A stretch of 37,445 nt of DNA, taken from an archaeon (GTDB lineage Archaea > Asgardarchaeota > Hermodarchaeia > Hermodarchaeales > Hermodarchaeaceae). The notes below the pieces were generated by a model. The model saw only the letters and a program-made list of their open reading frames with translations. It was not told where the DNA came from and ran no database searches. Position 1 is the stretch's first letter; each line of letters starts with the position of its first letter. The stretch lies in contig JABXGS010000144.1 in the NCBI GenBank assembly GCA_016550425.1, forward strand, positions 1 to 37,445, written 5' to 3'. Both the position numbers and the translations under genes were made by a program. Of the stretch, positions 8,285-15,968 are shown in pieces.

Positions 8285-9268
8285 ATGACTCAAGAAACCC
8301 CCAAATGGCGAGCCCGCTTAAAAGACCTAGCTGAACAAGAAGAACTCTTCACCAGTGGCCAACGTCTCTGCGCTGGCTGTCCTGCCGGCTCCATGGCCCG
8401 GATGGCCATGCATGCCCTTCCCCGACCCAAAAATACAATCGTCAGCCAAGCCACGGGCTGCCTCGAAGTTGCCTCCACCATCTACCCCTACAGCGCCTGG
8501 CGTGTCCCCTGGATGCACAGCCTTTTCGAAAATGCGCCCGCCAACGCAAGCGGCATCGAAGCCGCCTACAAAGCCCGCAAACGCCAAGGTCTCGAAGACG
8601 ATGTTCCCGATCTCCTCATATTCACTGGAGACGGCAGCGGATTTGACATCGGCGTCCAAGCCGCCAGTGGCGCCATAGAACGCCGACACAATTTCCTCTA
8701 CATCATCTATGACAACCAAGCGTACCAAAACACTGGAATACAACGTTCTGGAGCAACGCCGAAGTATGCGTGGACAACGACGAGTCAGGTTGGAACGGCG
8801 GTACCCGGGAAACCAATTTGGAAGAAACCCATTGCATTAGTCTACGCCGCCCATGATCCCGCATATTGTGCAACAGCGTCCGTATATCATTGGCGTGACT
8901 TCATGATGAAGGTACGCAAAGGGATGGAAAAGCAGGGACCAGCCGTAATTGTTGTCCTGAGTCCGTGCCATCGCAACTGGCGGTATCCCGAAGAACTCGG
9001 GATGAAGATGGCAAAACTCGCGGTGGAAACCTGTTTTCACCCACTATGGGAATACGATGGAGAAACCCGCACCTATTCTATGTCCTCACCAAGTCTACGG
9101 TATGTGAAGGATCCGTCGAAGAAGAAGCCCATCGAAGAATGGTTAGAACCTCAGGGTCGGTTCCGACACTTATTCCGCCCGAAGCGCCGTGACGATTTCA
9201 TTAACGATTTCCAGAATCTCGTAGATGAGGATTGGGCATTTATCCAGAAGCTTACAAAGATGGGCTGA
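8285..9268 (+). CDS. porB: 2-oxoacid:ferredoxin oxidoreductase, beta subunit (thiamine diphosphate binding)
   Basis: The 327-residue beta subunit binds thiamine diphosphate and one 4Fe-4S cluster. Cluster ligands C29, C32, C59 and C228 are present (CAGCPAG, ATGCLE, LSPCHRNW). The thiamine motif starts at GDGSGFDIG (115-123) and ends at NQAYQNTG (144-151), where most PorB have NEAYMNTG. Substrate-proximal YPYSAWRVPWMH is intact. A GGAGG ribosome site lies between the porA stop and this start. Codon style switches sharply at about 8720-8740, from C-ending codons to ACG/GCG/GGT/GGA forms, inside the thiamine motif. The reading frame stays intact, so the gene is probably functional but mosaic. 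Confidence 0.94.
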   Translation: MTQETPKWRARLKDLAEQEELFTSGQRLCAGCPAGSMARMAMHALPRPKNTIVSQATGCLEVASTIYPYSAWRVPWMHSLFENAPANASGIEAAYKARKRQGLEDDVPDLLIFTGDGSGFDIGVQAASGAIERRHNFLYIIYDNQAYQNTGIQRSGATPKYAWTTTSQVGTAVPGKPIWKKPIALVYAAHDPAYCATASVYHWRDFMMKVRKGMEKQGPAVIVVLSPCHRNWRYPEELGMKMAKLAVETCFHPLWEYDGETRTYSMSSPSLRYVKDPSKKKPIEEWLEPQGRFRHLFRPKRRDDFINDFQNLVDEDWAFIQKLTKMG

Positions 9269-9310
9269 TTCTATCTGGGTGGAATTGAGTAGTTTGACTT
9301 GCATATCAAA

Positions 9311-9635
9311 TTAGCTCATCCTTTGTCTCAATATCACAAAAGTGATAACAATTAGTGTTACAACGATGACTGCAACTACTATTATGATAGCTAGTGGTGG
9401 GATGATGGGTGTTGGTGGCGGAACAATGTATTTGGGTTGCCAAAGGAAGGAGCTGGTCCACCAAGGGCGTGCGGGTGGGTCTGTTAGAAGAAGTGCGTTC
9501 CATTTGTCGTTGGTAGTTCGTTTGATTGAATTCATAGTAGCTGAAGACATAGCCTCCATAGATGAGTGGTTCGTCACCTGGAGCTTCAAAGATGATGAAG
9601 AGCTTGTTGAAGAGGTTTTGCTCAAAGATGGACCA
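9311..9635 (-). pseudogene. Relic of a membrane-anchored ectodomain protein (frameshifted, N-terminus lost)
   Basis: The 416 bases between porB and the next gene carry the broken C-terminus of a surface protein on the minus strand. One frame from 9635 reads WSIFEQNLFNKLFIIFEAPG and FSYYEFNQTNYQRQ. From about 9505 the sense continues in another frame as WNALLLTDPPARPWWTSSF, then a Pro-rich linker (YIVPPPTPIIPPL), one membrane helix (AIIIVVAVIVVTLIVITFVI) and a basic tail RQRMS. Joining them needs a single frameshift. A TGA lies just before the Trp, and no start codon precedes the first part. The helix plus basic tail resembles the anchor of the secreted protein at 27216-28133. Confidence 0.6.
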
Positions 9636-9684
9636 TCAATATAAATAAGAAGTGGTTTAAATAGAATGTTAAGAGGGCTAGTCA

Positions 9685-10437
9685 GTGAAAGGGCATCGCC
9701 AACGGCTCATTTTTTTTAGTGCTCTGGTCTTTTGTATGTTTTTCTCTCTGCTAATGCCGGCGATGGCTCAGCCTGACCTTGATCCTAATGTGACTTTGAG
9801 ATATCGGCATCTATGGCCGGGTTGGAAAAGTGATTATTACGTTGAATTGGAAGCGGGTCGCTGGACAATATTGGTTGAAAGTGATCAATTCTGGGGATTA
9901 GAGGTAAAAATCACCGTATCATTGTATAGTGACTTTCATACTGTTCTTATTGACAGTGGCGAAGGTAATGGAAATTACCCGGTAGTGAGTTTTCTTCTGA
10001 ATTCCAGTGACACGGTGTATATTCGTGTCAGTGAAAATGCTGATGGGGGCTCCTCAGGATTCTTTGACGTAGGGGTGTACGATGATTTCCATCTGCTCAT
10101 ACGCCCTTTCACTAACCCCTTTCTAATGATTACAATCTTCATAATTATAATGGTGCTTGTCTTTTTCGTGATATTCAGCTTGGTCTGTTTTTTTAGTATA
10201 AAATCTCGGCGGAACCTCGAACATATCTCGAAGGAGAGCGTATATGATGTTACCCAGCTGCCTCGTCAGACGCGGCGGATTCTCCGGGAGCAACTGCCAC
10301 CTACTTGCCCCAATTGCGGTGGGAAACTACGATATGGCTCTGTCAAATGGGTAGGTCCCCATACGGCTGAGTGTCCTTATTGTGGTCAATCAGTACCTTT
10401 AGAGCTAATTGATATAGAAATCAACGAAGCCGAATAG
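9685..10437 (+). CDS. Secreted-domain, single-pass membrane protein with cytoplasmic zinc ribbon
   Basis: A 250-residue protein of unknown family. Residues 1-28 look like a signal peptide (cleavage near AMAQ). Residues 30-135 form a beta-rich outside domain (VTLRYRHLW, WTILVESDQFW, VVSFLLNSSDTVYIRVSENA). A long membrane helix spans about 145-172. The inner tail has a zinc ribbon with CPNCGGKL and CPYCGQSV near residues 212 and 233. The GTG start is preceded by GAGGG with 7 bases of spacing. An ectodomain linked across the membrane to a zinc ribbon suggests a sensor or scaffold, but this is inference. It diverges from the decayed gene at 9311-9635 and sits in a cluster of similar surface proteins. 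Confidence 0.78.
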   Translation: MKGHRQRLIFFSALVFCMFFSLLMPAMAQPDLDPNVTLRYRHLWPGWKSDYYVELEAGRWTILVESDQFWGLEVKITVSLYSDFHTVLIDSGEGNGNYPVVSFLLNSSDTVYIRVSENADGGSSGFFDVGVYDDFHLLIRPFTNPFLMITIFIIIMVLVFFVIFSLVCFFSIKSRRNLEHISKESVYDVTQLPRQTRRILREQLPPTCPNCGGKLRYGSVKWVGPHTAECPYCGQSVPLELIDIEINEAE

Positions 10438-10486
10438 ATCGCTATAAGTTTTCACTGAGAATGGCAGATCACGGCTGCTCTAGCTT

Positions 10487-10969
10487 TTATAAGGGGATTT
10501 GCGCTAGCCGGAACTCGATGTAATAGTGACTCATGAATCCTGGGAAAATGGTGGGTGAGAGGTCGGGTGTGGCACTAATGTACTGGTTGTGGTATCGATT
10601 CCATATTGTGTCGTTTTCAACAAATTCTAGGGCGATTGGATAGCCATCGATGGCTAGGGTAATATTCTGTTCTGAAATTTGGAATCCGACGATATTATAA
10701 CTCCATTTCAACAATACGTCATTGCACATATATTCCGGCTCGGGTGTGACGACGAGTTGTCCGGAATTTCCTTTGAGGAATAGAGTAACATTCCACTGCA
10801 TGGCCATTTCAAACCCGCCATGGTGCTCTCCTGAATCGTTGAAGTAAAGGGTGCCTGTCATTATTAGGCTAGGCTGGTTAACATAGATTAAGGTCCCCGC
10901 TGCAATAAGACTTGTAATGAACACTACGATAGAAACTAACCCAACTACTATTTTTGTTCTTCTTTCCAT
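10487..10969 (-). CDS. Small membrane-anchored extracytoplasmic protein
   Basis: A 160-residue protein with an N-terminal membrane anchor (KIVVGLVSIVVFITSLIAAG, residues 5-24) and a beta-rich outside domain containing several N-glycosylation-like sites. It ends in HYYIEFRLAQIPL. The ATG at 10969 is chosen because AGGGTG lies about 5 bases before it; an upstream ATG at 11002 has no ribosome site. A TATA-like TATTATACAA occurs on the minus strand at 11030-11021. I do not recognise a family. A 13-base stretch of its 3' end, coding IEFR, recurs exactly at 11050-11062 in a relic, pointing to a lost tandem paralogue. It is convergent with 9685-10437. Confidence 0.65.
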   Translation of the reverse strand: MERRTKIVVGLVSIVVFITSLIAAGTLIYVNQPSLIMTGTLYFNDSGEHHGGFEMAMQWNVTLFLKGNSGQLVVTPEPEYMCNDVLLKWSYNIVGFQISEQNITLAIDGYPIALEFVENDTIWNRYHNQYISATPDLSPTIFPGFMSHYYIEFRLAQIPL

Positions 10970-11039
10970 TGGCACCCTACATCCAATGTACCCTAGTAGC
11001 ATTTTGTAGAAGGGCTTGCGTTGTATAATATTCTAAGGA

Positions 11040-11129
11040 TTAGAACAATCGGAACTCGATGTTCAAGAATGCAGAACGAGAAGTGATTTCTATTTGGTTT
11101 TCTCCGAATAGGAGACAATAATTAGTGTT
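11040..11129 (-). pseudogene. C-terminal remnant of a paralogue of the 10487-10969 gene
   Basis: On the minus strand the segment reads NTNYCLLFGENQIEITSRSA, then FLNIEFRLF and a TAA stop. It is closed upstream by a TAG at 11132-11130. The piece around IEFR is identical over 13 bases (CGGAACTCGATGT on the plus strand) to the 3' end of the next gene. It therefore looks like the last 29 codons of a duplicated gene whose upstream part has been lost or overwritten by the divergent promoter of 11190-12314. The evidence is short, so chance is possible. Confidence 0.4.
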
Positions 11130-11189
11130 CTAGTATACACCAGTGGATATTATAGTCGGGGACACTTCATTGACTTGTGGAGGTGTAGC

Positions 11190-12314
11190 ATGGCTAATAA
11201 GAAGCCGCGGAAACAGTTTGTAAACCCGCTTCTCGTTGCTTGTTTGGGCTGTCTTTTAATTGGATATAGCTTAGTGTACCCTATTTACTTGGTTTCAAAT
11301 GGGAGTCCACGATATGCTTGGGAGGGTTTACAATACGATTCGCTGCAACCAATTTACGGGATTGTATCTAGCGATAGTCAGAACTATAATTTTGAATTTG
11401 AGCCCTCAGGACTTTATGAATTGACGGTTGAAGTCCGGAACTTCTACACTAATGGCACCCCCGTACACATTGTTTGTACATCTGATGGTGAACTTACAAC
11501 GCTTACAGATTTTTATAATGTCACAGCTGAACCAGTCAATGAGACATTCTCGTTCCATTATTCATCCCAGATCTTAATCACCGTCGAATATGCTGGGAAT
11601 ATAACCTTCTTTTCAGGTTGGGTAATAGTCCAAGGGATTCGATACCCCCCACCAATACCTCCTCCTCCCTATCCTGTGTTGTACACCCTTAGTCCATTTA
11701 TCGCTGGCTTAGTCGCTCTCGGTTTGGCTTTATATTGGTATCGGGCTGAGAAGCGAAATAACGCCTCAAGGAAGTGGGACCAAGCCCTCATATTTTGCAC
11801 TCTTGGAGTATTACTCCTTACTTTGAGCTTTCCCTCCGTGGTGTGCCCTCACTATTATCTCTATTACCATAGTTCGGAATACACTGATTTTGGAGAATTT
11901 TCAGCCCCGGTAACGCAAACCGTGCCCCGTGTTAATTTGACACTGACCGGGCTGACTCAAAGTGAGGTAGCGCTTTATGGGTTCCATGTCACATGGTCAT
12001 CAGTGACGGTCCATGTTTATTCGTTGGATGGATCGATAAACTATACGTGGAATTATGTAAATTCACAATACCCTGGCTATCAGACTCTCGTGTTTGATAC
12101 TTATGGTGACACTGTTATTGAGGTGATTCGTGAAGCAGAAGATACCGCATTCAGTTGCTGGGCAATAGCAAGTCATCGACCAGTGGAGGTTCTCCAAACT
12201 CATGCCGGGGCTTATGCCCCCTTTGCGATCGGATTCCTCATTTCTGGTGTTATTTTCTTAGTAACTGGTGTTCACTTTGCTACGAAGGGATTCCGAGAGC
12301 CATCTAAATTTTAA
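11190..12314 (+). CDS. Multi-pass membrane protein with two extracytoplasmic beta domains
   Basis: A 374-residue protein built as two similar halves. Each half has a membrane helix, an outside beta-rich domain of about 100-115 residues, then another helix. Helices are near residues 12-34, 162-182, 198-218 and 340-362. The first outside domain ends in a proline linker (RYPPPIPPPPYPVLY). Many Asn-x-Thr/Ser sites occur (NGT, NVT, NET, NIT, NLT, NYT), consistent with surface glycosylation. GGAGGTG lies just before the ATG at 11190; the TTG at 11175 is not needed. The family is unknown. Its place beside other anchored ectodomain proteins and relics suggests a rapidly changing cell-surface locus. 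Confidence 0.75.
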   Translation: MANKKPRKQFVNPLLVACLGCLLIGYSLVYPIYLVSNGSPRYAWEGLQYDSLQPIYGIVSSDSQNYNFEFEPSGLYELTVEVRNFYTNGTPVHIVCTSDGELTTLTDFYNVTAEPVNETFSFHYSSQILITVEYAGNITFFSGWVIVQGIRYPPPIPPPPYPVLYTLSPFIAGLVALGLALYWYRAEKRNNASRKWDQALIFCTLGVLLLTLSFPSVVCPHYYLYYHSSEYTDFGEFSAPVTQTVPRVNLTLTGLTQSEVALYGFHVTWSSVTVHVYSLDGSINYTWNYVNSQYPGYQTLVFDTYGDTVIEVIREAEDTAFSCWAIASHRPVEVLQTHAGAYAPFAIGFLISGVIFLVTGVHFATKGFREPSKF

Positions 12315-12365
12315 TTGATTAATGGGCTTATGATATTTTATTCTTTGACAGCACTTTTTACCATT

Positions 12366-12866
12366 TTACTCCAAAGCTGCTTCTTTTTTCAGTCTTAGTA
12401 AGTGTTGGTATTGCCACTCTCGTTCGTTAGCTACGGCTTCGTATGTATGAGCGGCATTTGTAGCTCTATAGATAGCTTGTAGGACATAAATTGTCGAACC
12501 GATAGCATGCGTTGGAATATGTGCGGTTGCCACTGCTTGACCTGCGGCACGGGCCGAAGAGCGAGCTGCACTATCTTTTCCCACTTCACGGGCAGCGGCA
12601 TGAGCATCAAGGGAAGCCTTACGTATAACAGCCATCTTAAACACCCCGGTCTTTATCCATGTCTTGAGCGTTTCAATCGCTTTTCGAGGCCGATGGTCTT
12701 CTGGATATTCTTTTTCAAAATATGGTAAAACACGCTCAACGCAATCGATTGCCCAGACTGCCAATGTTTTCTGGTCAGTTGCTTTCACAAGTGTGACAAT
12801 TCGTTCGTCTTTTCTATAGTGTGCAAGTGAGAATTTTGGTTTCTGTGTTTGTGTTTCACCATTCAC
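12366..12866 (-). CDS. Imm5-like (putative immunity protein family) helical protein
   Basis: A 166-residue, all-helical soluble protein. The segment LAVWAIDCVERVLPYFEKEY near residue 36 followed by PEDHRPRKAIETLKTWI is the hallmark of the Imm-5-like family, known in bacteria as putative immunity proteins of polymorphic toxin systems. The second half is rich in Ala and His (SLDAHAAAREVG, ARAAGQAVATAHIPTHAIG), also typical. No toxin gene adjoins it, so the role is open; the name comes from bacterial gene neighbourhoods and has little experimental support in archaea. It shares a 46-base intergenic region with the divergent archaemetzincin gene and is convergent with 11190-12314. Confidence 0.75.
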   Translation of the reverse strand: MNGETQTQKPKFSLAHYRKDERIVTLVKATDQKTLAVWAIDCVERVLPYFEKEYPEDHRPRKAIETLKTWIKTGVFKMAVIRKASLDAHAAAREVGKDSAARSSARAAGQAVATAHIPTHAIGSTIYVLQAIYRATNAAHTYEAVANEREWQYQHLLRLKKEAALE

Positions 12867-12912
12867 ATTAATTCCTCATTGTGTCTCTTTGTTTTCATTC
12901 AATAGTGTTATT

Positions 12913-13500
12913 ATGGGACTAGATTGGTTTGAGTACAAGAAACAATTGCATCCACCTCTGCTGGTGAAATCAGTGGTTGAGCTCCGAATTTATGGGTTTA
13001 CCAACACACCTCGAAATCTGTTGGTTGCACTCAAAAAGAGCATCGATAATCAATATTCATCCCTTTTTACTCCAGTAAGTGTACATCCGGATTTGTTGCC
13101 ACTTCCTGAAGAAGGCTATGATTCACAGCGTCGCCAATATTTGGCTGAACCATTTCTCAAAGTCCTTGATGACGTTGTGGCACCCACTTTGCATGCTCTA
13201 GCTTTAGTAAATCTTGATCTTTTTGTTTCACGCCTGAATTTCATTTTCGGACTTGCACAGGTTGGTGGGAATGCCCTTGTGGCACTACCACGGCTCAAGC
13301 CCAGCTTTTATCAACTTCCCTCCGATGATGCACTATATTTTCAGCGCATTGTAATCGAGGCATTACATGAGCTCGGACATGTGCTCGGCCTTGGGCATTG
13401 TGAAAATTACTGTGTCATGCGTTTTTCAAATACGCTCGCTGATACAGATCAAAAGCCAGCCAAATATTGTAGAACCTGTTTTCAAAAACTAGTACGCTGA
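12913..13500 (+). CDS. amzA: Archaemetzincin (zinc metalloprotease)
   Basis: A 195-residue zinc protease of the archaemetzincin (M54) family. The catalytic motif HELGHVLGLGHC supplies three His ligands and the Glu base. It is followed by x4-C, V-M (the Met turn), then C-x2-C near the C-terminus (KYCRTCF), completing the family's four-cysteine site for a second zinc. These proteins cleave small peptides in vitro; the physiological substrate is unknown. The ATG at 12913 (MGLDWFEYKK) is preferred to an upstream in-frame TTG at 12889; neither has a clear ribosome site, so translation may be leaderless. It is divergent from the Imm5-like gene and no signal peptide is present. Confidence 0.93.
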   Translation: MGLDWFEYKKQLHPPLLVKSVVELRIYGFTNTPRNLLVALKKSIDNQYSSLFTPVSVHPDLLPLPEEGYDSQRRQYLAEPFLKVLDDVVAPTLHALALVNLDLFVSRLNFIFGLAQVGGNALVALPRLKPSFYQLPSDDALYFQRIVIEALHELGHVLGLGHCENYCVMRFSNTLADTDQKPAKYCRTCFQKLVR

Positions 13501-13600
13501 GGGGGCTCATTGGGTACCGACTAATATTGGACTTGGTAAATACCTGCGAATCAATAATGATGGCTTTCTATGCTTTTTGAAAAGGAACTTATCGGCTATG

Positions 13601-13608
13601 ATATATAT
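13601..13608 (+). promoter_or_regulatory. Putative TATA box of the serpin gene
   Basis: ATATATAT lies 52 bases before the serpin start, a distance compatible with an archaeal promoter and a leader of about 25-30 bases. Confidence 0.35.
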
Positions 13609-13659
13609 GGTGAAATTCCAATCATTGCGTGACTTCTTGAATTATTGATGGGTGAAAAC

Positions 13660-14799
13660 ATGACTGAATCGAACACTTCTCTCTGCCAGAATATTACCGA
13701 CTTCGCAATTGATTTATTTCATCAACTTCGATCTCAGAAAGGAAACCTCTTCTATTCTCCCTTCAGTATTGCGACAGCGTTAACCCTGGCCTATGCTGGT
13801 GCAAAAGGAGCGACTGCGTCACAAATGGAGCAAGGTCTCCGGTTGACTCTGCCAGCCGAAGATATTCATCCTGCCTACCAAGCATTAATGGCTCAGCTGC
13901 ATGACCACTCAGCAACACCTAGCTTCAAGCTCAAGACAGCTAACGCCCTCTGGATACAGAAAGGGCTAATCCTTCTTCCAAAGTATCTAGACGTGGTCAA
14001 CAAATACTACGGTAAATCGCTTTTTACCCTCAATTTTCAAGATGCTGAACAAGCCTCTAGTCGGATTAACGAATGGGTCAAAGAACGCACCAATGGACTC
14101 ATCAAGAACCTGGTAACACCCGCAACTGTAGCGACTTTTACTGCACTTGTGCTAACCAACGCCATTTACTTCAAGGGTTTATGGGCATCACAGTTCAAAG
14201 AAGGCAATACGCAGACTGCACCATTTACCCTAATAACTGGTGATGACATTCAGGCTCCAATGATGTATCAAACAGGGCAGTTTGGATATTTTGAGGGTTC
14301 TGGGTTTCAAATTCTCGAAATGCCTTATCACGGACAACAGCTATCTATGGTAATTCTTCTTCCGCAAAGTGGAACTAAGTTCACAGATTTTCAGAACGAG
14401 GTTACATCTGCAAAACTCTCTGAGTGGCTATCGAAAATTCATTTTCGCCAAGTCCGCGTTTATCTGCCACGCTATAGGTTACGTATGGAGGTTGAACTAA
14501 CTTCTTCGCTACAGGCCTTGGGAATTATTGATGCGTTCTCTCAAATGAAAGCTGATTTTTCAGGAATAAGTGCATTTCCCTCACTTTTTCTTACTGCTGT
14601 TCTGCATAAAGCCCTTATCGAAGTGAATGAGGAAGGAACTGAAGCCGCCGCTGCAACCGCTGTAATCATTGCTCCAACAGGCATTGGAACCGAACCGGCT
14701 ATTCCTGTTTTTCGGGCAGACCGTCCGTTCATTTTCTTGATTCGTGATATACGTACAAATACAATCTTGTTCATGGGGCGTCTAATGAATCCAAAATGA
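13660..14799 (+). CDS. Serpin (serine/cysteine protease inhibitor)
   Basis: A full-length 379-residue serpin with no signal peptide, so probably cytoplasmic. Typical features are NLFYSPFSIATALTLAYAGA near residue 29, LVLTNAIYFKGLW near 163 and the C-terminal FRADRPFIFLIRD. The hinge EEGTEAAAATA (from about residue 324) has Gly at P15, Thr at P14 and small residues at P12-P9, the pattern of inhibitory serpins. Counting from the hinge puts P1 at Thr and P1' at Gly (APT-GIG); such a bond would not be a trypsin-type target. Serpins are abundant in eukaryotes and patchy in archaea, so transfer or ancient retention are both possible. GGTGA lies 4 bases before the chosen ATG. It lies just downstream of the archaemetzincin gene, but the inhibitor class does not match that zinc protease. 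Confidence 0.95.
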   Translation: MTESNTSLCQNITDFAIDLFHQLRSQKGNLFYSPFSIATALTLAYAGAKGATASQMEQGLRLTLPAEDIHPAYQALMAQLHDHSATPSFKLKTANALWIQKGLILLPKYLDVVNKYYGKSLFTLNFQDAEQASSRINEWVKERTNGLIKNLVTPATVATFTALVLTNAIYFKGLWASQFKEGNTQTAPFTLITGDDIQAPMMYQTGQFGYFEGSGFQILEMPYHGQQLSMVILLPQSGTKFTDFQNEVTSAKLSEWLSKIHFRQVRVYLPRYRLRMEVELTSSLQALGIIDAFSQMKADFSGISAFPSLFLTAVLHKALIEVNEEGTEAAAATAVIIAPTGIGTEPAIPVFRADRPFIFLIRDIRTNTILFMGRLMNPK

Positions 14800-15011
14800 A
14801 CTGATTAGAAGACTACAAATTGCACGTTAAGCATTGGCATCTTTGATCACGTTGTTGCACTTATCTTCTGTCCTCTGCTTATGACACTTCACCTGCATTT
14901 ATATGGCAAATCAGTTTTTACCCAGCTCGTAGAAATAAGATCACAACTAAGATGTGATACATCTAGTCGCTTGAAGACCAAGTAAAAATTACATGTTGGG
15001 AAAAAACGAAA

Positions 15012-15890
15012 ATGCGCATCCGATCGTTTCAAATAACGGATAAACCTGCAATCATAGAAATTTCTAAGCATACCTGGGGGGGTTATGATCAGCTTCCATA
15101 TGAATTGGACGGACTCGTAGCGAACCCGAATTCTTACTTGTATGTGTTGGAACATAAGGGTCGTGTAGTTGCATTTGCGAATCTCAACATCATCGATGGC
15201 GGAAAGACGGGTTGGATGGAACATATGCGAGTCCATTACCGCTATCGAAAACGAGGATTCGCATGGGCTATGACCCAGCATCTTCTTTCAGAAGCCGAAG
15301 GGTTGAATATCGAAAGGTTACGACTAGCCACCACTATCGAAAATGACGCGACACAGCGAATTACCAACCGGATTGGTATGCAGCAGATTCTTCAGATGAA
15401 GCTTTTTTGGAAAGATAATTTTCGGGGCATCCGCTGGAAAGACGCCTCTATTAACATTGAACCCTGTACAGTTGAAGACGCATATGCGCTTCTAAAAACT
15501 CAGCCAAATCTCATTCCAAAAAGTATTCTCATCTATTATTGGCATGCCTTTGATCTAACGAAGGCTTATCTCATCTCGCTCAGGGAGCAATTCCAATTGT
15601 GGAAGGGAGAAGTAAATGGGAAATTAAGGACTTTGATCTTCGCATATGTGAAAAACCATGCACATACACCACTTTGGTGTTCAACCATTTATGCGTTAGA
15701 TGACTCCTCCTTTTATTCAGCTCTCTCCCAACAGCTTCAAGGCGCAAAGAAGGCTTCGGCACGAAGCGTGTTATGTTTTCATTCATCACCGTTTCAGGGT
15801 GCGAACAAAATTCCAGGGCTAAAGCGTAACACATTCTCGAGTATCCTAGTATTGCTAGAAAAGCAACGTCCCTTTCTCCATCCTCGTTAA
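15012..15890 (+). CDS. GNAT-family N-acetyltransferase, two-domain
   Basis: A 292-residue acetyl-CoA-dependent N-acetyltransferase. The N-terminal GNAT domain spans about residues 1-145, with the acetyl-CoA motif MRVHYRYRKRGFAWAMTQHL (R-x2-G-x-A) near residues 77-96. The C-terminal 140 residues form a second domain without a clear motif. The order YDQLPYELDGLVANPNSYLY then VVAFANLNIIDGGKTGWMEH resembles the NAT16-like group, which includes a vertebrate histidine N-acetyltransferase; that similarity is from memory and the substrate is open. The ATG at 15012 lacks a strong ribosome site. The 212 bases upstream show a possible TATA (TTTATATG near 14897) but no gene. Confidence 0.82.
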   Translation: MRIRSFQITDKPAIIEISKHTWGGYDQLPYELDGLVANPNSYLYVLEHKGRVVAFANLNIIDGGKTGWMEHMRVHYRYRKRGFAWAMTQHLLSEAEGLNIERLRLATTIENDATQRITNRIGMQQILQMKLFWKDNFRGIRWKDASINIEPCTVEDAYALLKTQPNLIPKSILIYYWHAFDLTKAYLISLREQFQLWKGEVNGKLRTLIFAYVKNHAHTPLWCSTIYALDDSSFYSALSQQLQGAKKASARSVLCFHSSPFQGANKIPGLKRNTFSSILVLLEKQRPFLHPR

Positions 15891-15968
15891 GAACTGCCCG
15901 ATTCCAATAACTAAAAAGGATGAATTCTGTAGCCTTACATAGTATAATGTATTGGAGATGTGATGTGA

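Noticed and set aside
6961..8743. Long antisense and shifted frames over porA and porB
   Set aside because: They mirror C-rich codons of the operon and have no motifs; the por genes account for the sequence.
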